A stretch of DNA of 64,000 nt from JBGQMW01 sp963769845 (GTDB lineage: Archaea; Thermoproteota; Bathyarchaeia; Bathyarchaeales; Bathycorpusculaceae): assembly GCA_963769845.1 (NCBI GenBank), contig CAVYNL010000016.1:99329-163328 (forward strand), read 5' to 3'. Positions 57,684 to 64,000 of this stretch are shown one piece after another. Position 1 is the first letter of the stretch. Each line of letters opens with the position of its first letter. Below the pieces are notes generated by a model. That model saw only the letters and a program-made list of their open reading frames with translations, was not told where the DNA came from and did no database searches. The position numbers and the translations under genes are program-made.

Positions 57684-58480
57684 TTGTTTGACCAGATGAT
57701 ACAGACCATAATTCTCGGGTTGATCCAAGGCTTGGCAGAATGGCTGCCCATCTCGAGCACTGCGCACCTCCAAATAGTCGAGCATTTCTGGGATTTGAAG
57801 GTCAACGCACTTTTCAACGTAGCATTACACGTTGGAACGCTCATAGTCGTTGTGTTCTTTTTCAGAAGAGAAGTCAGAAGCATACTTTCCTCACTATTGC
57901 GTATGGACTTCAAATCAGAGTATGGCCAACTGATACCGCCCATAATCATCGCGACCATCCCCACAGCTATAGTCGGACTGCTCTACGTGAAGTTCCTCGA
58001 AACACTCTCCAAACAATACTCGCGATCGGAATAACTTTCCTCATTGGCGCAACGATAGTCTACACCTCAAAAATCGGAAAAGAGAACACGGACACTGTCA
58101 CCTACACGATAGCGCTAATCATGGGCGCAGCTCAAGGCTTTGCCATATTCCCGGGGCTTTCAAGAAGTGGAATAACGATCTCAACCGCACTGCTGCTCGG
58201 CTTGAAAAGGGAAAAAGCCTTCAAATTCTCCTTCCTGCTCTCGATCCCAGCCATAATGGGCGACCTGGTTGTAGAGGCGTACCATGATCGCGGCCAGCTG
58301 GCCGCTCAAGGAATAGGCTCAATAGAGCTTCTGACTGGAGTAATCGTGGCCATGGTTGTGGGTTACGTCGCTATAAGGCTTGTCTCGAAGATAGTGGCAA
58401 GCAAGAAGTTTCATTACTTCGCCTTTTACACGTGGGCGCTTGGCTTGGCTTTGATCGCATTAGTCTTGGCTGGCCACTAG
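57684..58480 (+). pseudogene. Undecaprenyl-diphosphatase-like (UppP/BacA) gene with a frameshift
   Basis: The first frame (57684-58010) encodes the N-terminal half with IQGLAEWLPISSTAHLQIVE, the first active-site motif, and YGQLIPPIIIATIPTAIVGL. Near 58010-58020 the frame changes; the rest (ILAIGITFLIGATIVYTSKI, then FAIFPGLSRSGITISTALLL, the second motif, and helices to the stop at 58480) continues in the next frame. Intact, it would dephosphorylate prenyl diphosphates, a role linked to glycan carriers. Its 3' end overlaps cca by 21 bp. One shift only, so a base error is possible. Confidence 0.65.
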
Positions 58481-59890
58481 CCACTTGGGCCTGCCGTCCA
58501 AGAACTCTGTCAGAAACACGGCAAACTCTCGGTTTTCCTTGTAGACCCTTAATACTTCTTCGTTGACAAGAATCCTGAAGCCTTTGCTGAACACGTGCGA
58601 GATCTGTTCGGCAACGCCAGCATTTCTGCCTCCATCCTTCAACCTGTTACTGAGCAGTTCTGCGGCATCTGAAAACTTTCTCTTGAGAATCACGGCCCAC
58701 CTGCCGTCTTCCACGTACGGCCCACAGACAGTTTGAGAGTTGTTGCCGTGTTTTCTGAGGAACTTCTCGCATTCACTCTCTCTGTCCAACGGCGGTCCCA
58801 GATGCTTCTTAACAGGAGAGATTGTTTGCTGTTCGACTTCGAAAATGAACATGTTCAGGTCTTTTTCATCGCTCCAAGCCGTGTCGCGGAGGAGCCTGAA
58901 ATCGTTGAGCTGGACAAGCTTGCGCAGTGAGCGCTGGGACTTGTGGAGCTGGCCCCACAGAACGTCTGGAACGGCCTTCACCGCGTTGAAGGTTACGAAG
59001 AGGATGGCTGAACCGCGTTCTTTGATTTTCTTTTCGGCTTCTTTCAGGTTCAGCGGAACGGTTGTGGTTGGGCAAAAGAATTTTGGGTCAGGTGTCTTGA
59101 GGAAAGCTTGTGCCGCCGCGACGAGTGTGTGGAGTTTCTGTGCCTGAACGGCAGATGCTACGTTTCTGCCTCTGTCCACGGGGTCGATGATGACCAATGG
59201 TTCATTGAAGAGCAATGCTATTTCGTTTTCTCGATTTTTGTAGTGTCCTTCTATGTCAACGACTATACGCTGCTTGTGTCGCGCGAAAACTTCCAGCGTC
59301 TTGACGAAAGACCTGTAATGCAGGACGAGGAGTTCGCACAGGTAGCCACTGAAGCCGCCGATTTTTATTTCGGCGCCGTAGACTCTTATGCCCTTCATGA
59401 ACTTCTTCAGCAGCCGCACTTCGCCCCGCATCTTAAGGCACAGATGCTTTTTCATGTAGTCTGTGTGGAACGGGGTTCTGTCCGTGGCGCTCTGCCACTC
59501 GCTGGTTTTCGTGTCGTAGCAGGGGACGATGTTGACCCTGGTGTCTTCCACGAACGCTTCAAGGTACGGGTGTTCCGCGAATCTCTCAACCTGTCTTGAG
59601 CCTTCGGTGGCTTTCCTGGCAACACTGAGGCAGATGTCTCCAAGTGATTTCCGCGGTGTGGAGGTGGGTACGCGCATGAAAATGTCGATGTCGGGTTCTC
59701 CGCTCAGCCAAGTGTCTTTTGCAACAGAACCTTCTACGCGGACTTTGGCTTTGATTTTTGCCGTTTTTGCTGCTGAAGCTACTTTTTTCTCCAGTTTTCT
59801 GGCAAGGGCTTCAATCTTGCTTCTTTCCCGCTTTGTGGGCGTGACTTTCTTGAGAACGTACCTGCAGACTTCCTCGATTCCTGGTGGCAT
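58460..59890 (-). CDS. cca: Archaeal CCA-adding enzyme (class I)
   Basis: The 476-residue enzyme adds CCA to tRNA 3' ends. The nucleotidyltransferase head shows RVEGSVAKDTWLSGEPDIDI (about 50-69) with the catalytic DxD, and VEDTRVNIVPCYDTKTSEW. The middle shows FMKGIRVYGAEIKIGGFSGY near 163, typical of class I enzymes. Length matches the archaeal type (430-480). It starts at ATG 59890, is followed upstream by thpR with a short gap and is cotranscribed with it. Confidence 0.92.
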   Translation of the reverse strand: MPPGIEEVCRYVLKKVTPTKRERSKIEALARKLEKKVASAAKTAKIKAKVRVEGSVAKDTWLSGEPDIDIFMRVPTSTPRKSLGDICLSVARKATEGSRQVERFAEHPYLEAFVEDTRVNIVPCYDTKTSEWQSATDRTPFHTDYMKKHLCLKMRGEVRLLKKFMKGIRVYGAEIKIGGFSGYLCELLVLHYRSFVKTLEVFARHKQRIVVDIEGHYKNRENEIALLFNEPLVIIDPVDRGRNVASAVQAQKLHTLVAAAQAFLKTPDPKFFCPTTTVPLNLKEAEKKIKERGSAILFVTFNAVKAVPDVLWGQLHKSQRSLRKLVQLNDFRLLRDTAWSDEKDLNMFIFEVEQQTISPVKKHLGPPLDRESECEKFLRKHGNNSQTVCGPYVEDGRWAVILKRKFSDAAELLSNRLKDGGRNAGVAEQISHVFSKGFRILVNEEVLRVYKENREFAVFLTEFLDGRPKWLVASQD

Positions 59891-59906
59891 GAGATAATCC
59901 TGCTTT

Positions 59907-60470
59907 CTAGGGACAGAACTCCTTCAACGTCGAGTAAACTGGGCCTTTGGGAGTGAGTTCGCTCTTCTTCAGCTTCAGGCAGGCAGCTCTGACAATTCCG
60001 AACTCGAAGTCCGTGTTTTCGGACACGAACTTGGCTAGAGGTGGCTTGTTTCTGGCGGACCTGACTCGTGCAATTGTCAAGTGGGGACTGAACCCTTTCG
60101 AGTCGGGGGAGAAGCCCAGTCCCTGCAGGCGCGGCTCCAGCTGGCTGAATATGTTCTGCAGCTGGTTTGCTCCATCAGTTATTCCGGCCCACACTACTCT
60201 CGGAAAGTTGATGGTGGGGAAGACGCCGACTCCGTGAACCTTGATGTTAAACGGGACAAACTGCGTTTTCTTCATTTCTTCAAAGACTTTGTCCACGGTA
60301 CTGGGGAGAATTTCGCCGAGAAAGCGTATGGTGATGTGAATGTTCTGCGGTTCAACAGGCTTCAGGTCTGCGCCTGTGTTAACCAGTGTAGATTGCACTT
60401 CAGTAATTCTTCTGAGAATAGATTGGTTTTCCATGTCGAAAGCCAAGAAACTCCTGATTCGCTCGGACAT
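59907..60470 (-). CDS. thpR: RNA 2',3'-cyclic phosphodiesterase
   Basis: The 187-residue protein is a 2H phosphoesterase: HITIRFLGEI (His motif 1, about 46-55) and HLTIARVRSARNK (His motif 2, about 130-142). It hydrolyses 2',3'-cyclic ends of RNA to 2'-phosphates and can ligate tRNA halves in vitro. Placed directly before cca, and related to tRNA splicing, which fits endA elsewhere in the window. Confidence 0.88.
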   Translation of the reverse strand: MSERIRSFLAFDMENQSILRRITEVQSTLVNTGADLKPVEPQNIHITIRFLGEILPSTVDKVFEEMKKTQFVPFNIKVHGVGVFPTINFPRVVWAGITDGANQLQNIFSQLEPRLQGLGFSPDSKGFSPHLTIARVRSARNKPPLAKFVSENTDFEFGIVRAACLKLKKSELTPKGPVYSTLKEFCP

Positions 60471-60575
60471 TCTTTGTTTCCCTCCTGTGAATTTGACTGC
60501 TTCGTTTCATAAATGCTTTTAACGTGTAAAAAACTATCTGTTGGCGATCGAGTATTCGGTGAAAGGGCCTAACAG

Positions 60576-61142
60576 ATGACGGCAGAGAAAATCGTGGTCG
60601 CGTTGGCGGGGATGCCTGGTTCGGGCAAATCTCTTGTTGTGGACACGGCTATGGAAAGCGGTTACGACGCTATCTTGATGGGAGACGTGGTCAGAGAAGA
60701 ATCAAAGAAGAGAGGGGTCGAGCCTGACGCTGAGAACATCGGCAACATCATGCTTGAGCTGAGGCAGATAGAAGGGAAGACCGTCATAGCACGAAGGTGT
60801 ATTCCGAAAATAGTCAGCACGACGAGGCAGAAGGTCATCGTGGACGGCATAAGAAGCCTTGACGAGGTTGAGGAATTCAAGAGGCATTTTTCGAAGCTGG
60901 TGTTGATGGCCGTTCACGCTTCTCCCGAAACGCGGTTCACGCGACTGTTTCACAGACGCAGAAGCGATGACGCTGCCGACTGGGAAGTGTTCCATAAGCG
61001 GGACACGCGGGAACTAAGCGTCGGGTTAGGAAACGCGATCGCAATGGCCGAGTACGTTGTGGTGAATGAAGAACCAGTAGGGGTTGTCAAGAGAAGGGTA
61101 AAAGAAACTTTGGGAAAAGTTGAGAGGAAATGGACAAGGTAA
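60576..61142 (+). CDS. UPF0200-family P-loop kinase
   Basis: The 188-residue protein has Walker A ALAGMPGSGKSLVVDTAMES (about 10-29), ILMGDVVREESKKRGVEP and VIVDGIRSLDEVEEFKRHF, the pattern of the archaeal UPF0200 family related to dephospho-CoA and adenylate kinases. Its substrate is not certain; dephospho-CoA is one suggestion. The stop overlaps the next gene by 13 bp, a conserved coupling in archaea. Confidence 0.88.
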   Translation: MTAEKIVVALAGMPGSGKSLVVDTAMESGYDAILMGDVVREESKKRGVEPDAENIGNIMLELRQIEGKTVIARRCIPKIVSTTRQKVIVDGIRSLDEVEEFKRHFSKLVLMAVHASPETRFTRLFHRRRSDDAADWEVFHKRDTRELSVGLGNAIAMAEYVVVNEEPVGVVKRRVKETLGKVERKWTR

Positions 61143-61531
61143 GAGTTTACGCAGAGGCTGAAATCAACCCGACAGAGTCTGAAGAAAAAGTGCGACGGGC
61201 AGTCTCGAACGTGTTCGGAGAGTTGCCAATGCACGCGAAAACTCTGCACAAGGGAAACCTGTTGGTCGCCGAGGCCACAGGGTTGGACGCGTTGAACAGT
61301 TTCCAGAGCTTGCTGCGACGAGAGCACATCCGGAGTGCTGCACGCGGGGTTTTCGATGAAGGCATGGGAAAGAACAGCGTGAGCTTCTGCTTGAACAAGC
61401 AGGTCGCCTTCGCTGGACACATTTCCTTCTCGAAAGAGATAGCAGAATCCCCGCTAGGGCCCATAAGAGTCAAGGTTGAATGTGACAACCCGAGACAGCT
61501 AATCGATTGGCTTGCACCGAGGAACGTCTAG
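61130..61531 (+). CDS. UPF0201-family protein
   Basis: The 133-residue protein begins KVRVYAEAEINPTESEEKVR and has FQSLLRREHIRSAARGVFDE and SVSFCLNKQVAFAGHISFS, then PLGPIRVKVE. This is the archaeal UPF0201 (DUF54) family, an RNA-binding-like alpha/beta fold related to the ribosomal L5 fold in structure. It is always near UPF0200. Function is unknown. Confidence 0.85.
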   Translation: MDKVRVYAEAEINPTESEEKVRRAVSNVFGELPMHAKTLHKGNLLVAEATGLDALNSFQSLLRREHIRSAARGVFDEGMGKNSVSFCLNKQVAFAGHISFSKEIAESPLGPIRVKVECDNPRQLIDWLAPRNV

Positions 61532-61535
61532 GTCG

Positions 61536-62552
61536 GTGACCTGTTTGTCGTTTGATGCAGGAGTGACTGAAAGAGGCGCCGTGTTGCTGGCAATACGTTG
61601 CGTGCGACGCCTTTGACGAGGACAAGCCTTTGAGGGTCGTCACTCATGCTCACGCTGACCACATGGCTGGGCTTTCGCAGAGCCTCAGAACATGTGAGAA
61701 GGTTCTGATGACGCCAGCCACTCGAGACTTGATCGAGGTGATGCGCGGTCCGCTGTTCTTCGGCCGTGGCAAGGTGGAAACGCTCGAGTACGGCAGGACC
61801 ATTCATTATGATGGTGAACAGATAACGCTTTTCAAGGCCGACCATATCTTGGGCGCGGCTCAGGTGCTCGTGGAGGATGTTGAAGGCAGAAGATGGTATT
61901 CACGGGAGACTTCAGAGTCGAGGAAACGCGGATCCTGTACTCGGACTGTCTAGTCATCGAGGCAACGTACGGAAACCCTTCCTGCAGGCGGTCTTTCGGA
62001 ATGGACATCAAGGCTTCACTTGTCAATCTGGTGGAGAAAGGGTTGAGAACAGGTTCTGTGTACGTTTTTAGTTATCATGGCAAGCTTCAGGAAGTGATGC
62101 AGATTCTGCACGATGCTAGCGTGGAGGTGCCCTTCGTCATGCCTGAAAACGTTTACAATATCTCAAGAGTATGCGAGAAGCACAACATGAGCTTCGGAGA
62201 GCTTGTGCTGCGTAGCCAAAAGGAAGGCAAGGAACTGCTTAGCAAAAGTTTGCCGTGCGTGAGCTTTCTACCATATGAACCAGAAGAGCAAATTTGGCCT
62301 CGACAACTTCCGCGTCTGCGTAAGCGGCTGGGAAATCACCTCAGCCATCCGCAGAACGGGCATGAAAAAATAAGTCGTAGCTCTCAGCGACCATTCAGAC
62401 TTCGACGGACTACTGGAGTATGTCAAATGCTCGGAACCCGAACTCGTGATAACAGACAATTCACAAGTGACTGGCGGAGAGCCCTGGCGAGGGAGATCAA
62501 TAGACGCTTCGGAATATCAGCCGTTGCTCTTCCTAGAAGCAGAATCTTCTAG
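61536..62552 (+). pseudogene. Decayed beta-CASP/metallo-beta-lactamase gene
   Basis: Read in pieces, the gene begins at GTG 61536 (MTCLSFDAGVTERGAVLL) and includes VVTHAHADHMAGLSQSLRTC, ADHILGAAQVLVEDVEGRR, MVFTGDFRVEETRILYSDCL and SDHSDFDGLLEYVKCSEPEL. These are the metallo-beta-lactamase and beta-CASP motifs of archaeal RNA-processing nucleases or exonucleases. Frame changes are needed near 61587, 61600, 61905, 62285 and 62475, and TAA 62371-62373 stops the frame in use there. The last piece, AREINRRFGISAVALPRSR, ends at 62552. This many lesions mark a true pseudogene. Confidence 0.75.
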
Positions 62553-62629
62553 ATTTAATGGCTTGACTCGCGCGCGCTTCAATCCTCTCGCGCGCCGCGT
62601 CATTTTCTTGACATGCTTTGTACGCCATG

Positions 62630-63212
62630 GGTACGCAAATTATCCCAGAGCACTGAACACCGTGAACCATTCGAGCGAGGGCGCGTCAAAGAAAATGAAC
62701 ATGACATCTATTGCTGCGACGATGAATCCGTAGTAAGCGATTGTTCTGATGTAGCGCGGGTCGGTGACAGGAGAGACCCAAGTCCTATGAAAACTCCCAG
62801 AATGAGTATGAAGAAAACTGTAGACCACAACCTGTGAAGCCATCCTGAGTCTTGAAAAAAAACGCCGATCATGATCGATGAAAAAGCGGCCACACAACCT
62901 TTGCGGCTTTTGCCAAACCATGAAGCCCCATCTGAACCGATTCTTGTCCTTGTACCATTCGTAAAGTCCAATGAAGAACGGGAAGGTAGAATTCCTGTCA
63001 GAATACAGCCCAAGTTGTAGAGGATCGCGCCCCTTGGGTTGCTGGTTGAGTTGCCCCAAGTCACTAAGCCAATTCGTCACAGGACTGTAAGCAGTTGGAT
63101 ACAGCGCCCAAGAGGCAAACGTGAAGACGCAGTAGATAACGATAACAGCAACGCCTGCCATGGAACTGATCGGCCGCTTCACAGAATTCAACTCCAAGTC
63201 GTACTCTTCCAT
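62630..63212 (-). pseudogene. Decayed DUF998-like membrane protein
   Basis: The pieces read AGVAVIVIYCVFTFASWALY and SPVTNWLSDLG, then in another frame NSTSNPRGAILYNLGCILTG, back to FPFFIGLYEWYKDKNRFRWG, again in the second frame SSIMIGVFFQDSGWLHRLWS and ILILGVFIGLGSLLSP, and last PRYIRTIAYYGFIVAAIDVM. Together they form a seven-helix membrane protein of the DUF998 type, with at least four frameshifts and a missing 3' end. It is not functional as it stands. Confidence 0.7.
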
Positions 63213-63426
63213 TTTGTCTGCTTCTGCTTTTAAAAGTAGCGTAGCTATGTGCTCACTAAGTCGGTGCCCTTCAGTTCCAGGGAATCTTCGGTAGAAACCA
63301 TGATGGCTATCTGCTAATGAAAAACCTGGCCTCTCGCCGTTTCAGCTATGGTGTAGGTTCTACCAAAACTTAAAAGTCTGAAGAAAGACCAACTGTAGAC
63401 CAACAACAGAATAGGAAGGAGCGGAG

Positions 63427-64000
63427 ATGGGTAAATCGTCTGAGATTTCGGGCTTATATAAGCTGAGTCCTAAGGAACGCCTGCAATTCGTCAAGGATTT
63501 TGCTGGGCTTACGGATGAAGAAGCGGCTCTCTTGAGCAACACTGGTTCGTTGCCGATGGACATGGCTGACAGGATGATAGAGAATGTTGTAGGTGTCATG
63601 TCCACTCCGTTAGGTATCGGCGTCAACTTTCTGGTTAATGACCGTGACTATTTGATTCCGATGGCTATTGAGGAACCTTCGGTCGTTGCAGCTGCGAGCT
63701 ACACTGTGAAGATCGCAAGAGACAGGGGGCTTTCACACGAGTAGCACGCCACCAGTGATGATCGGTCAGGTTCAGATCGTAGGCATCAAGGACCCGCACG
63801 CTGCAAGGATGCGCATAATTCAACACTGAGAGGAAATACTGAGGAAGGCGAACGAGCAGGACCCAGTGCTCGTTTCCGCTGGCGGCGGAGCAAAAGACGT
63901 CGAAGGAAAGATAATCAAGACCACGCAGGGACCTATGGTCATCGCTGAATTGCTCGTAGACTGTCGAGACGCTATGGGTGCCAACGCGGTTAACACGATG
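63427..64000 (+). pseudogene. HMG-CoA reductase gene, broken and running off the window
   Basis: ATG 63427 has GGAGCGGAG upstream. The first 105 residues are HMG-CoA reductase (LSPKERLQFVKDFAGLTDEE, then NVVGVMSTPLGIGVNFLVND and MAIEEPSVVAAASYTVKIAR). Near 63725-63730 the frame changes and continues GFHTSSTPPVMIGQVQIVGI. TGA 63827-63829 stops that frame; then KANEQDPVLVSAGGGAKDVE follows to the window end. The enzyme makes mevalonate for archaeal lipids and is normally essential, so another copy or repaired sequence is expected. Confidence 0.7.

Noticed and set aside
63827..63829. Selenocysteine or recoding at the HMG-CoA reductase TGA
   Set aside because: A separate frameshift 100 bp upstream already breaks the gene, and the enzyme has no known selenocysteine site.

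Overview
The window is archaeal. Eukaryote-like archaeal genes lie in classic order: S19e, PDCD5-family protein, L39e, L31e, eIF6, L18Ae, prefoldin alpha and FtsY, then SecE, NusG/Spt5, L11, L1, P0 and P1. The window also has RNase P Rpr2, tRNA-splicing endonuclease, archaeal CCA transferase, DtdA, digeranylgeranylglyceryl-phosphate synthase, myo-inositol-phosphate synthase and TATA-type promoters. Many genes start with TTG or GTG after a GGTG or GAGG Shine-Dalgarno site. No rRNA, complete tRNA, CRISPR array or insertion sequence was seen. A TACK/Bathyarchaeia-like lineage is my inference, not a demonstrated placement.

Layout. 1-14 kb: a secreted beta-propeller gene cut by the window edge, a prenyl-lipid operon (UbiA, dolichol-kinase-like, dTMP-kinase-like), a sugar nucleotidyltransferase, glyS, inositol-phosphate synthase, PGI/PMI and a SPOUT methyltransferase. 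14-25 kb: the translation and secretion cluster, interrupted between FtsY and SecE by an ABC-2 exporter, a carbamoyltransferase with an altered active site, and DtdA. 25-37 kb: a broken beta-propeller gene, a one-helix protein carrying an oligosaccharyltransferase WWDYG motif, YhbY and Rpr2, a polar amino-acid ABC transporter, Nudix, EamA, HhH-GPD and GNAT genes.

37-47.5 kb is the most striking part. It is an alpha-glucan-like cluster with three GH57 enzymes, three complete GT4 glycosyltransferases, two proteins made only of a GT4 N-terminal domain, and three winged-helix modules. The order winged helix, half-GT, full GT occurs twice on the minus strand, each time divergent from a plus-strand catalytic gene. 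One GT4 carries a C-terminal winged helix also found as a separate small protein. One GH57 carries a C-terminal domain also found behind the winged helix of a regulator. I read this as a polysaccharide synthesis and turnover system with built-in DNA-binding regulators.

47.5-64 kb is looser and decaying. Long non-coding stretches separate small genes (two cupins, an AsnRS-like asparagine synthetase, a VOC protein), and many genes are truncated or frameshifted: methyltransferase, PadR-methyltransferase, beta-helix protein, PLD fragment, UppP, beta-CASP metallohydrolase, DUF998-like protein and HMG-CoA reductase. Alternating (GC)n tracts, often the perfect palindrome AGCGCGCGCT, recur in gaps and at gene 3' ends. 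Intact housekeeping genes (cca, thpR, UPF0200, UPF0201) lie among the broken ones.
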